Positions 16,585-24,995 of a DNA stretch of 38,927 bases are shown one piece after another. The notes beneath the pieces are model-generated. The model worked only from the letters and a program-made list of their open reading frames with translations, did not search any database and was not told the DNA's origin. Both the position numbers and the translations under genes were made by a program. Location: NCBI GenBank assembly GCA_015523445.1, contig WAKG01000003.1, positions 1 through 38,927 of the forward strand, written 5' to 3'. Positions within the stretch are counted from its first letter, which is position 1; every line of letters starts with the position of its first letter. Source of the stretch: Desulfurococcales archaeon. Lineage in GTDB: Archaea; Thermoproteota; Thermoprotei_A; Sulfolobales; Acidilobaceae.

Positions 16585-18429
16585 GTGGAGGAGCCAGTGT
16601 TCCCCTACAGGGAGTTTAGGTCTGGACAGAGAGAGCTTGCTGAGGCTGTTAAAGAGACGGTTAGTGGCGGAGGTATACTTGCGGTAAAGGCCCCTACAGG
16701 ATTCGGAAAGACTGCTGCAGTTATTTATGGCCACCTACTGGCTGAGGCGCCTAAGGTCCTCTTCCTAGTTAGGACTGTTAATGAGGTAGAGCCTGTGGCT
16801 AGAGAGCTGAAGAGGTTTGGAGTCAACTATACAGTATTGATCTCACCCCGCAGAACCTGTCCCCTACTAAGAGGGTCCTCCAGTCATGTACCAGTAGAAG
16901 ACTTCTGGGAAAACTGTAGGATAGCAAGGCTCCGCGGCGCTTGCCTCTATTATATGGAGGTTGACTCTATTGATCCCAGCTCTGTATCTACTATCCTCTT
17001 AAATAGCCCTAGTTCCCTCTCGGGCCTCAGGCTAATAGGCTCCAAGCTGGGCTCTTGCCCCTTCTTCACTGCTAGGAGGCTTGTTAGGGATACAGCATTC
17101 ATTATAGCTACGTATCCCTACTTCTTCAAGAAGGAGTTGTTTGACTATGTCGTGGCTGAGATGGGGGTGTCCTATGGGGATCTTAGTGTTGTGATCGATG
17201 AGGCGCACTCCATATTATCTATCCACTCTATAACTGAGAGGAGCCTGACCCTAGACATGCTAGATAGGGCTGTGGAGGAGATCAAATCTAGAGTTCCAGA
17301 GTATAAAGAGGTTTTGGATAGTCTAATAGCTCTAAAGAACCTTATATCTAGGGTTATGGAGAGGCGCGCTAGGGGGCTTAGGCTAATAGATAAAGAAATC
17401 GTATTCGAGGCACTGGGTGACCATCAGCTCATACTGGATGCGGCAGAGGAGTCCAGGTTTAGGGCAGCTAGTGAAGCCTTGGCCAGTGGCGATGCGTCTA
17501 GTATGGTGTCTATAAGGAGTCCATTGTACTCTGTTGCACTTTGGGTAGAGACCATCGTGCTTGACGACTCTAGGGTTTTCTATAGTGGGGAGCCTAAGCC
17601 CCTGCTACTCGTCACATTATTAGATCCGGCAAGGATAGCTAGAGAACCGTTAGAGTCGGTACGCAGTGCCGTCCTCATGAGCGGGACCCTGCCCCCCCAT
17701 GGGTTCCTAAGTAGGATAATAGGGCTAAAGAGGAGCATCCAATACCTGGATTTATCCGTAACTAATAGAGTAGGAAAGGATTCTGTATATACTGCTGTAG
17801 CATCCGACGTATCCACTAGATATGTAGAGAGGAATAGGGTTACCTATTCTAGGATAGCATCGTATATTAATGTGATCAACACTAGGCTTCCGGGCCCCAA
17901 ACTGGTGGTATATCCGAGCTACGAAGTTATGAGGAGCATACTAGACAAGCTGCCTGCAGGCGTTGAGATGCACACTGAGGATAGGGGTACTAGTATAGAC
18001 TCACTAACAGAGTCCCTGTCTCCAGATGACCGTGTACTAATCAATGCGGTAGCTGGAGGTAAACTTGTTGAGGGTGTCGAGTTTACCATTAACGGTCATA
18101 GTATTGTGAGGGTTGTAGTGGTGGTAGGCGTCCCCTTCCCTCAGCCTGATGACTATACCAGGGAGCAGCTTCAGGTGGTCTCCTCCAGACTAGGCAAGGA
18201 GGGTGGCAGAGACTATGTCTACAGGTATCTTACTATAGTTAAGGTTAAGCAGGCCCTGGGCAGGGCCCGAAGGAGCCCTAGTGATAAAGCCGCGTTTTTC
18301 CTTTTAGACTATAGGTATCTTAGGAAGGATCTGAGGTCTATGCTAGGACTCAGGTATGATAGGGTGTTTAAGGGTGTATATGGGCTAGCGGCCACTCTTC
18401 TAGAGGCCTCACGGCTATTGTCTAGCTAA
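16585..18429 (+). CDS. xpd: XPD/Rad3-family iron-sulfur DNA helicase
   Basis: 5'-3' superfamily 2 helicase, likely acting in DNA repair. Walker A is KAPTGFGKTA (about 35-44), the DEAH box VIDEAHSI, and motif VI QALGRARRSPSDKA. Four cysteines at 92, 111, 120 and 158 (TCPLL, NCRI, ACLYY, SCPFF) match the 4Fe-4S pocket found in archaeal XPD. At 614 aa it is somewhat longer than the roughly 550 aa of Sulfolobus XPD. GTG start with GAGGGG 7 nt upstream, 22 nt after the candidate guide RNA. Its TAA stop overlaps the stop of the convergent gene (CTAA). Confidence 0.94.
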   Translation: MEEPVFPYREFRSGQRELAEAVKETVSGGGILAVKAPTGFGKTAAVIYGHLLAEAPKVLFLVRTVNEVEPVARELKRFGVNYTVLISPRRTCPLLRGSSSHVPVEDFWENCRIARLRGACLYYMEVDSIDPSSVSTILLNSPSSLSGLRLIGSKLGSCPFFTARRLVRDTAFIIATYPYFFKKELFDYVVAEMGVSYGDLSVVIDEAHSILSIHSITERSLTLDMLDRAVEEIKSRVPEYKEVLDSLIALKNLISRVMERRARGLRLIDKEIVFEALGDHQLILDAAEESRFRAASEALASGDASSMVSIRSPLYSVALWVETIVLDDSRVFYSGEPKPLLLVTLLDPARIAREPLESVRSAVLMSGTLPPHGFLSRIIGLKRSIQYLDLSVTNRVGKDSVYTAVASDVSTRYVERNRVTYSRIASYINVINTRLPGPKLVVYPSYEVMRSILDKLPAGVEMHTEDRGTSIDSLTESLSPDDRVLINAVAGGKLVEGVEFTINGHSIVRVVVVVGVPFPQPDDYTREQLQVVSSRLGKEGGRDYVYRYLTIVKVKQALGRARRSPSDKAAFFLLDYRYLRKDLRSMLGLRYDRVFKGVYGLAATLLEASRLLSS

Positions 18430-18806
18430 ACCTCCTCCACCCTTGACTCCAGCTCATCATATACGTCAAGTATAGCTTCGCGCGTCTTCCTTTCAACCTT
18501 GAAGCCGTGTAGCCTTAGTATCCTATCTATCTCGTCAACTATAGATACCAGAGTTTCTAGGACCTCCTCTAGCGCTTCTCTCGGATCCTCTCCGTGGTCC
18601 AGATATTCGTCAACCCTCTCCCTTAGCCCCTCACCTACCTTCATCTCCACAACAATGGTATCCCCAGTGGGGTAGACCTCTATGTATATGGGCTCGTCGG
18701 GAACTATAATTTCGAGGACTCCATTCTTACTCTTAGTTGTTGCACCTCTCCTACTAACGGTTTTAGAGATCTCCTCTACTACATCTCTTCCTAGCACGTT
18801 ATTCAC
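18426..18806 (-). CDS. Acidic hypothetical protein (126 aa)
   Basis: Unrecognised. The N-terminal half looks like a small beta-rich domain (VLEIIVPDEPIYIEVYPTGDTIVVEMKVG), and the C-terminal half a charged helix (about 65-126). The ORF-track start is GTG 18806; an in-frame GTG at 18797 has GGGTG about 6 nt upstream and may be the real start. A TATA-like ATATTATA at 18835-18842 lies between it and the candidate guide RNA. Convergent with XPD, sharing 4 nt at the stops. Confidence 0.7.
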   Translation of the reverse strand: MNNVLGRDVVEEISKTVSRRGATTKSKNGVLEIIVPDEPIYIEVYPTGDTIVVEMKVGEGLRERVDEYLDHGEDPREALEEVLETLVSIVDEIDRILRLHGFKVERKTREAILDVYDELESRVEEV

Positions 18807-18852
18807 CCACTAGACTTTCCTGCTGCTGAGAGGGTATAATATGGTGTATCCT

Positions 18853-18927
18853 GGGGGTCAGCCCTGCGCGGGGTCTTCACCACCCTAACTATAGGGCTCC
18901 GCCCTTTCGAGCCACATCACTCCCCCC
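18853..18927 (-). ncRNA. Candidate C/D box guide RNA overlapping a stop codon
   Basis: Minus strand. Terminal stem GGGGG (18922-18927) with CCCCC (18853-18857). Box C GTGATGT (18914-18920), 12-nt guide GGCTCGAAAGGG, D' CGGA (18898-18901), a 17-nt linker with hairpin CCCTA/TAGGG, C' GTGAAGA (18874-18880), 12-nt guide CCCCGCGCAGGG, D CTGA (18858-18861). Boxes C, D' and C' each differ from consensus at one base, but the G and A that form the sheared kink-turn pairs are kept. The TGA inside box C is the stop codon of the methyltransferase gene. I found no confident target for either guide. Confidence 0.5.
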
Positions 18928-19558
18928 GGATTAGCCGTATACAGGCGAAGCCCTCTTTGCCAGTATAGTCTCTAGGCTCCTCCGGCCTCTCCCTCTCCCA
19001 CGGCATGTATGTTATGGTGGCCTTTATAGAGTCAACAGTGAATCCAGCCTCCCTAGCCATCTCTACAAGGCTGGCTATACTGATAAATCTGGCATGAGAA
19101 TAGTATGGATGCCCTTTGTCTGCTAGGGTAGAATAGTACCTGCCTAGGGGTGACTCCTTGGGTACTATGCATATTACCATGACTCCTCCAGGCTTTAGTG
19201 CCCTGTATGCCTCTTCCATCATCCTATGTGGATCGTTCATAAAGCATATAGATACGACGACAAGTATGCTGCCCAGAGATAGGCTCCTAACTGGGAGGGC
19301 CTCTCCCCGGGCAACTGCAACCTCTATCCCCCTGTCCAATGCTATCCTGAGCATCTCCAGGCTAGGATCTATCCCGAACACGCATCCAGCCCTCTGCGCG
19401 AAGAACCCTGATCCCACTCCTACTTCCATGCAGGGAGTAGGTGCATCCCGGAGCATGTCCACAACGAGTCTAGCCTCATTCTCCGCTGTGATCCTGTGCC
19501 TTGTATACCATGAATCATACTCTACAGCCCTCGAGTCGAACAGCCATGCAGTGGACAA
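18917..19558 (-). CDS. Class I SAM-dependent methyltransferase
   Basis: A 213-residue Methyltransf_11-type protein. Motif I is CMEVGVGSGFF, followed by FGIDPSLEML (ribose-binding acidic residue) and ALKPGGVMVIC (motif VI region). The substrate cannot be told; this group includes small-molecule and quinone methyltransferases. TTG start with AGGGG upstream. Its stop codon lies within box C of the candidate guide RNA downstream. Confidence 0.83.
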   Translation of the reverse strand: MSTAWLFDSRAVEYDSWYTRHRITAENEARLVVDMLRDAPTPCMEVGVGSGFFAQRAGCVFGIDPSLEMLRIALDRGIEVAVARGEALPVRSLSLGSILVVVSICFMNDPHRMMEEAYRALKPGGVMVICIVPKESPLGRYYSTLADKGHPYYSHARFISIASLVEMAREAGFTVDSIKATITYMPWERERPEEPRDYTGKEGFACIRLIRGE

Positions 19559-19603
19559 TACTCTAAGCCCCTAGATGCTCCTGATATGCTTGTCCTAACT
19601 AAG

Positions 19604-19725
19604 TAGTTTAAACCCTTGCATGGGAGCGATAGGTACTGGGGGATGTCTAGGCAGGGACGTCCCGAGCCCCCCAGCTATGAGGAGGGTCTGGAGCGATAGG
19701 AACCCCACATGGAGGTAGATAACGG
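19604..19725 (+). promoter_or_regulatory. Promoter and structured leader of the VTT-domain gene
   Basis: TTTAAA (19607-19612) is a palindromic TATA-like box that could serve both this gene and the divergent methyltransferase. It predicts a plus-strand start near 19635 and a leader of about 90 nt. The leader region folds: ATAG, bulge GTA, CTGGGGG (19629-19642) with CCCCCAG-CTAT (19668-19678), capped by GGGACGTCCC. An 11-nt direct repeat GGAGCGATAGG occurs at 19623-19633 and 19690-19700. GGAGGT (19711-19716) is a Shine-Dalgarno site 9 nt before TTG. It matches no riboswitch class I know. Confidence 0.4.
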
Positions 19726-20493
19726 TTGCCCGAGCAAGTGGAGCCAGCTAATGCGACGATTACTGGCGCCGGGGACTTAGCCGGGTTCATAGAGTCTCTC
19801 TACTACCAGGGGCCTCTAGGCCTTTTCCTAGCAGCGTTTATCAGTAACCTTATCCCTGGCTTCCCCGCGGTCTACCTAGCACTCGTAGCTACTTATGCTG
19901 CTCTGGTGGACAACGTGTATGCTAACATAGCTGCATTAGTCCTCGCTGGCGTGGGTGCTGGTCTAGGCAAGGTCCTAGTCTTCCTGGTTTCCAACTATTT
20001 AGGGTCTAAGTCTAAGAGTATACAGAGGAGGAGAGAGCAGGCCAAATGGCTCCTTGGAAGGGCTGGTAAGGGTGTTTTCCTAACAGTGTTTCTATTCGCA
20101 GCGTTACCTCTGCCAGACGACCTACTCTACATACCTCTTGGCATTGCTGGGTATAGGCTTGTTCCCTTCGTGATAGCCGTAGTGCTTGGAAAGGTGGTTA
20201 TGACGGGTATAGCAGTCTTCCTAGGCAAAGCATATAGGGGGGTTCTTGACAAGTTTATGGGAGGAGGTACTGCTCCTGTTAGCCTCGAGGTTCTTATAGC
20301 TGGCGCCCTTATAGGCTCAGTTGTACTATCCTATGTAGTCTTAACTATGGATTGGAAGAGGCTGTATGACGTGTATAGGAGTAAGGGGATCATACACGCT
20401 CTCCTAGCTTTCATAGTCGAGTTCTTCTATACACTATTCAAGCCCCTGATAACCCTCTTCACCATAATAGCTAGGACCTTCTCTAGCCGCTAG
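19726..20493 (+). CDS. VTT/DedA-like (SNARE-associated) membrane protein
   Basis: A 255-residue integral membrane protein with about five to six hydrophobic segments. FISNLIPGFPAVYLAL, GVGAGLGKVLVFLVSNYLG and FLFAALPLPDDLLYIPLGIAGY resemble the glycine- and proline-rich re-entrant motifs of the VTT domain. Relatives flip or transport lipids or lipid-linked carriers; the function here is not known. TTG start, well placed after GGAGGT. The stop shares CTAG with the convergent ABC permease. Confidence 0.7.
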   Translation: MPEQVEPANATITGAGDLAGFIESLYYQGPLGLFLAAFISNLIPGFPAVYLALVATYAALVDNVYANIAALVLAGVGAGLGKVLVFLVSNYLGSKSKSIQRRREQAKWLLGRAGKGVFLTVFLFAALPLPDDLLYIPLGIAGYRLVPFVIAVVLGKVVMTGIAVFLGKAYRGVLDKFMGGGTAPVSLEVLIAGALIGSVVLSYVVLTMDWKRLYDVYRSKGIIHALLAFIVEFFYTLFKPLITLFTIIARTFSSR

Positions 20494-21707
20494 CTCTTGT
20501 ACATAACAAGCTTCTCAGTGCTAAAGCTCCTGGCAGCTATCAGTGTAAGTAGTATCCAGTATCCTGCCATAAGTGTGGCGTTAAGTAGAGCAGCCTCTAC
20601 CTCTCCTAGGGCATAGTTATGGATCATAAGTGCTGCATGGGTGAAGGGGACTAGGGATAATGCCAGTGATAGTGGTCCTGGGAGTTTTGAGAGGTCTACC
20701 ATTAGTGTTGAGAAGTATATGGCTAGGGCTATCATCACCACTAGGAACGAGGCGTTCTGGGCCGCCCTTACACTTTCGCTTCTAGATGCTATGAATACTA
20801 TTAGGGGGGCAGTTGTCAGTACCAGTAGGACAACCGCTGCGAACCATACTATTATTATTGTTGGTGAAAGGGTGAATTCTGTTCCTGAGATCTGGAAGAA
20901 TGCTATGATACCGATCCCGTCTGCAATTGCCGATAGTAGCCCTAGTATCCCTGAGGCTGCTAGCTTCCCCAGCAATAGGCTCCTCCTAGATATAGGGGCC
21001 ATGAGTAGCTTCTCGATCGTCTTCCTCTCCTTCTCTCCAACTATAGAATCGGTCATGAACACAACAGTTGGATTTACTACGAAGAATAGGCTAAACTCTA
21101 ATATCCTAGCTGCCTGCGCTACTGAGGCCTCTACACCTGTCGCTGGTGCTCCTGTAACCTTGTGGAAGCCTCTTTGGACTACTATAGGGTTCAATAGGCT
21201 TTCCGGGTTTATTTCTACGCTTGCCATATCGCTTAGCTTGAGTACTCTGTCTCTGACTATGTTCTGGGATAGCAGGCTGAAGGTTGTCTCAACAGCCTGC
21301 CTAGCCAGCTCGCTTGCTTGGCTACCTATAAGTATGCTAACTATCACTCGTGCCTGGCCGTCTATCTTTGACAAGTTATTGTAGAACCCGTTGGGTATAT
21401 ATACCAGTACATCTGTTTCTCCTGGCTTTACCTCACTTAGATTTGTGTATAGGCTTATGTTAGCGGCTACTCCATATAGTTGTAATGACGAATTTACCGC
21501 GTCTACTAGCAGGTCAGCGTTCTGTGCCATGAACGGGTCCTCTACTACTATGGCTAGGCTTATTGTTTGAGACGTTACTAGAACTCCTGTCAGTAGTGCT
21601 AGTCCAGGTAGCCCTATAAGGGGTAGAACTACTACTGCTACGAGGGTTCTATAGTCCCTAGATAGGTCCTTCAACTCTTTCCATAGAACTGTTCTAGCTC
21701 CTCCCAT
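20490..21707 (-). CDS. ABC-2 type transporter permease
   Basis: The 405-residue protein has an N-terminal membrane segment (about 22-45), a large extracytoplasmic domain (about 50-200), then five hydrophobic segments. VGEKERKTIEKLLMAPISRRSLLLGKL is the coupling region typical of NatB/YhaP-like exporters. It overlaps the upstream ATPase gene by 14 nt, so the two form an exporter operon. The cargo is unknown; sodium or a drug is possible by family. Confidence 0.87.
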   Translation of the reverse strand: MGGARTVLWKELKDLSRDYRTLVAVVVLPLIGLPGLALLTGVLVTSQTISLAIVVEDPFMAQNADLLVDAVNSSLQLYGVAANISLYTNLSEVKPGETDVLVYIPNGFYNNLSKIDGQARVIVSILIGSQASELARQAVETTFSLLSQNIVRDRVLKLSDMASVEINPESLLNPIVVQRGFHKVTGAPATGVEASVAQAARILEFSLFFVVNPTVVFMTDSIVGEKERKTIEKLLMAPISRRSLLLGKLAASGILGLLSAIADGIGIIAFFQISGTEFTLSPTIIIVWFAAVVLLVLTTAPLIVFIASRSESVRAAQNASFLVVMIALAIYFSTLMVDLSKLPGPLSLALSLVPFTHAALMIHNYALGEVEAALLNATLMAGYWILLTLIAARSFSTEKLVMYKS

Positions 21708-22434
21708 CTCCGACCGCCCTCACAAAAGCCTCTTCAAGACTCTCTGCCGAGTATGCTGAGAGAGCATCCTCTACTGTGCCTTGGAATATTATTCTACCCG
21801 ACTCGATAAAGCCGATGTGGGTGGCCAGCTCTTGAGCCTCGCTCATGTCATGGGTTGTTATTAGGAATGTGTACCCTTTTCCTGCCATGCTTCGTATAGT
21901 CCTCTTCACCCTGTAGGCTGCGAACACGTCTAGCCCGCTGGTTGGCTCATCCATAACAACTAGTCTCGGGTTGTGCATTAGAGTTGCTGCTATGAGTAGC
22001 CTCCTCTTCATCCCCCTACTGTAGCCTCCAGCTCTCCTGGATAACTCTTCCCGGGTTAACCCGCTTATGGCGGCTGCGTTCTCTAGGTACTCCTCTACTT
22101 TAGATGGGTCTCCTTGGCTGTAGAGCTCTGCGTAGAACCTTAGGTTCTCCCAGCCCGTTAGCCTGTCGTAGGGGCTTGCATCCTCTGGTAGGTAGCCTAT
22201 GTCTAGCTTAACTTTATCCCAGTCTGGATCTCCGGGCTTGCAGCCTAGGACTTCTATTCTACCTGAGTCCATGCTTATTAGTCCCATTAGTATGCGGATT
22301 AGCGTTGTCTTGCCAGCGCCGTTTGGACCGGCTAGTACGTATACCTGGCCCTCTCCAACTGTTAGGGACGCTCCTCTCAGGATGGTCTTTCTCTTGATAG
22401 TCTTCCACACGTCGTTAGCATTAACCACATGCAT
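21694..22434 (-). CDS. ABC transporter ATP-binding protein
   Basis: Motor subunit for the permease that follows. Walker A is AGPNGAGKTT (about 33-42), the signature YSRGMKRRLL, Walker B LVVMDEPTSGLD and switch histidine ITTHD. At 246 aa it is one standard ABC-A/CcmA-type domain. ATG start at the edge of a 62-bp divergent promoter region shared with the penicillin acylase-family gene. Confidence 0.93.
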   Translation of the reverse strand: MHVVNANDVWKTIKRKTILRGASLTVGEGQVYVLAGPNGAGKTTLIRILMGLISMDSGRIEVLGCKPGDPDWDKVKLDIGYLPEDASPYDRLTGWENLRFYAELYSQGDPSKVEEYLENAAAISGLTREELSRRAGGYSRGMKRRLLIAATLMHNPRLVVMDEPTSGLDVFAAYRVKRTIRSMAGKGYTFLITTHDMSEAQELATHIGFIESGRIIFQGTVEDALSAYSAESLEEAFVRAVGDGRS

Positions 22435-22464
22435 CCCTACGTGCCCATTGGCTAGCAGGATCAG

Positions 22465-22496
22465 CTAGAGTTATATTCTCAAGTTATTATAGCCCC
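22465..22496. promoter_or_regulatory. Divergent promoter region: ABC exporter / acylase
   Basis: TTATATTC (22471-22478) is centred 23 nt before GTG 22497, consistent with leaderless transcription of the acylase. The same core read on the minus strand (GAATATAA) is about 40 nt from the ABC gene start, giving a short leader. ATTATAG just downstream is another AT-rich element. Confidence 0.5.
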
Positions 22497-24995
22497 GTGT
22501 TCCATGCTTTTACCTGGTGTGGGCTTGCATTGTCCCGGGCTGTAGTTATCTCGTCAATCCTAGTGGTTATCATTCTAGCAGTTCCAGTAGTATTTCCCGC
22601 CCTTCTTCCCTTCCTTGATCCCATCAATGGCCTTCCGGGCGCTGCTCTGGCTCCTGATAAATATGAGGGGACCTTCACAGTTAGAGGGTTATATGGAGAG
22701 GCACTAGTATATTATGACGAGTGGCTAGTTCCCCATATAGAGGCTACTAGCGACGAGGCGGGTTTTTATGCGGTTGGCTGGATATCTGCTAGTCTAAGGC
22801 TCTTCCAGATGGATCTTCACAGGAGGGTTGTCCTTGGCAATTTAAGCAGTTTGGTGGGGGAGGCTGGCCTGGAGAGCGATAGATTATCCCTTCTTCTTGG
22901 CCTTCCTGAGGCAATCGAGGAGACTTGGAGTATTATTGAGTCTAAGCCAGAGTTTTCCAGGGTAGCTTCTGCTCTTGAGGCTTATTCTCGCGGTGTAAAT
23001 GATTATATAGAGTATGCCAAATCCAACGATCTGCTTCCTGCTGAGTATAGAGTTCTAGGGTTGGAGCCTGAGCCCTGGATCCCTATACACTCCCTATCCA
23101 TAGCTAAGCTGCTCTCACTCATGCTAGCCTGGGATACTGACGATCTTGTTCTAAACGAGCTTGTTAGGAGGCATGGACCCGATATTATCGTGAATCTAGA
23201 TATAGTTAATAGGACTAGGAACCTTGCCCATGCCCCTTGCGGCGAGGCCTTTAAATTAGGCAGTATAGTGGGGACTGATAGCGTCAATATATCGCTTCTA
23301 CCTCCATCGGCTCTTCTAGCATCTAAACTATCAAGCATCTATTCCACTTGGAGTGATGCATCCAATAACTGGGTCGTCGCGCCATGGGCTAGCAGTAGTG
23401 GAAAGCCGTTGCTTGCCAATGACCCGCATCTAGCCCTCACCGCGCCCCCTATATGGCTCATACTCCATATCAAGACTCCTAACATGAATGTTGCAGGCGT
23501 TACTGTACCTGGTGTGCCCTTCATCGTGATTGGAAGGAATCTTAACGTGGCCTGGGGATTCACCAATGTTGGCAGTGACTTCGTAGACTTCTACTACTAT
23601 GAGTGGAGTGAGGGGAAGTACCTGTACAAGGGAGAATGGATGAAGCCCGAGTATAGGGAGTACAATGTTAAGGTGTGGGATCCCATGTCTAGGAGTTATA
23701 CAGTAGAGAAGATTGTTGTTAGATCAACAATACACGGCCCTCTATTAGAGGAGGGCACGGAGTCCTTTGCAGTCAAGTTCACCGGATCTGAGCCCAGCTT
23801 GGAGGTTGTATTCATATACATGCTTAACAGAGCTGACACCGTGGATGATGCGCTGGAATCTCAGAGATACTTCATAGCCCCAATACAGAACTTTATAGTA
23901 GCTGACTCTAAAGGTAATTTTGCATATTCACCTAATGGAGGCTATCCTGCCAGGACTAATCTACCCCTCATAGACACAGGATATGGGAAGATCGTGAACA
24001 CAGGATTCCTACCCTTCAATGGAAGTCGTGGTGAAGGAGAGTGGACTGGATTTATACCTTTAGATGAACTACCTGTTCTCTACAATCCAGACCTACCCTA
24101 CGTAGCTACAGCCAATAGTAAGCCGTGGAATGGTAGTTGCGGTGCAGGCCTAGGCTGGAACTATGCAGATAGGTTTAGGACCTTAAGGATATATGACCTG
24201 CTGGACAGCTTCTCTAGAATAGGACCATTAAGCATAGATCACATGTCACGGATCCAACTTGATACAAGAGACTATTCACTGGAGGCACTGGCTTCAATAT
24301 TGGTCGAAGTTACCCCTAGAAAAGGCGAAGCAAGCCTCTATGTAGATATGCTTAACCAGTGGCTCCAGAACCCGAGTACAGATATAGACGATAGTGTCAC
24401 TCCCCTAGTACTAGCTTGGACATACTACTTCCACGAGTTATTATGGGAGGAACTCTATGGGTCCACAGATAATAGATACTTCTTTAAGATAGAGCATCTA
24501 GAAGCATTAGTTGATAACTATCTTAGAGGTGAATCATGGGCCAGAAGATACCTGAAGAACTCCAGTCTAGAAGAGCTAGCCCTCAGTTCCCTTGAGAGAG
24601 CACTTAGCACTCTGGACTCTATTTTTCAAGGCGAAGATTGGAGGTATGGAGATATACATGTATACAGAATTGTAAATCCGGTGTTGAAGGTTGATATAGC
24701 AGGAGATCCAGCTGCTGGAGGTCCATATTCAGTTAACGTTGCTCCTCCTTCCAGCATAGACCCAGCCATGGGAGCTCCAGTGAGTGTAGGTCCTAGTGTT
24801 AGGCTGATCTCAGATCTATCAACTACCATGCTCCACATAGCCCTTCCAGGGGGTGAGAGTGGAAACCCGTTCAGCAAGCATTACAGCGATCATTATAGAA
24901 GTTTCTGGCTAACAGGTGAGTATTACAGGCTGGATCTAGAGGAGACACACGCCGGGGCTAACCTTGTATTCTCAGGGGATGGTCAGGGTGGCTAG
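22497..24995 (+). CDS. Penicillin acylase (S45) family N-terminal-nucleophile hydrolase, membrane-anchored
   Basis: Family enzymes cleave amide bonds, including N-acyl groups of antibiotics or acyl-homoserine lactones, after cutting themselves into two chains. The likely nucleophile is Ser289 in DASNNWVVA, the new N terminus of the beta chain; upstream is the alpha-chain block GWISASLRLFQMDLHRR. Residues about 14-40 form a hydrophobic anchor, placing the enzyme outside the cell. At 832 aa it is a normal precursor length. The natural substrate is unknown. GTG start with a TATA box 23 nt upstream. It overlaps the small membrane protein gene that follows. Confidence 0.88.
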   Translation: MFHAFTWCGLALSRAVVISSILVVIILAVPVVFPALLPFLDPINGLPGAALAPDKYEGTFTVRGLYGEALVYYDEWLVPHIEATSDEAGFYAVGWISASLRLFQMDLHRRVVLGNLSSLVGEAGLESDRLSLLLGLPEAIEETWSIIESKPEFSRVASALEAYSRGVNDYIEYAKSNDLLPAEYRVLGLEPEPWIPIHSLSIAKLLSLMLAWDTDDLVLNELVRRHGPDIIVNLDIVNRTRNLAHAPCGEAFKLGSIVGTDSVNISLLPPSALLASKLSSIYSTWSDASNNWVVAPWASSSGKPLLANDPHLALTAPPIWLILHIKTPNMNVAGVTVPGVPFIVIGRNLNVAWGFTNVGSDFVDFYYYEWSEGKYLYKGEWMKPEYREYNVKVWDPMSRSYTVEKIVVRSTIHGPLLEEGTESFAVKFTGSEPSLEVVFIYMLNRADTVDDALESQRYFIAPIQNFIVADSKGNFAYSPNGGYPARTNLPLIDTGYGKIVNTGFLPFNGSRGEGEWTGFIPLDELPVLYNPDLPYVATANSKPWNGSCGAGLGWNYADRFRTLRIYDLLDSFSRIGPLSIDHMSRIQLDTRDYSLEALASILVEVTPRKGEASLYVDMLNQWLQNPSTDIDDSVTPLVLAWTYYFHELLWEELYGSTDNRYFFKIEHLEALVDNYLRGESWARRYLKNSSLEELALSSLERALSTLDSIFQGEDWRYGDIHVYRIVNPVLKVDIAGDPAAGGPYSVNVAPPSSIDPAMGAPVSVGPSVRLISDLSTTMLHIALPGGESGNPFSKHYSDHYRSFWLTGEYYRLDLEETHAGANLVFSGDGQGG

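Noticed and set aside
19629-19678. Fluoride (crcB) riboswitch or H/ACA RNA in the VTT gene leader
   Set aside because: The fluoride consensus is absent and there is no correctly placed kink-turn or pseudouridine pocket before the ACA.
20641-21384. 247-aa plus-strand ORF antisense to the ABC permease
   Set aside because: Long only because the permease codons avoid reverse-strand stops; composition is low-complexity Ser/Thr/Ile and the permease has family motifs.
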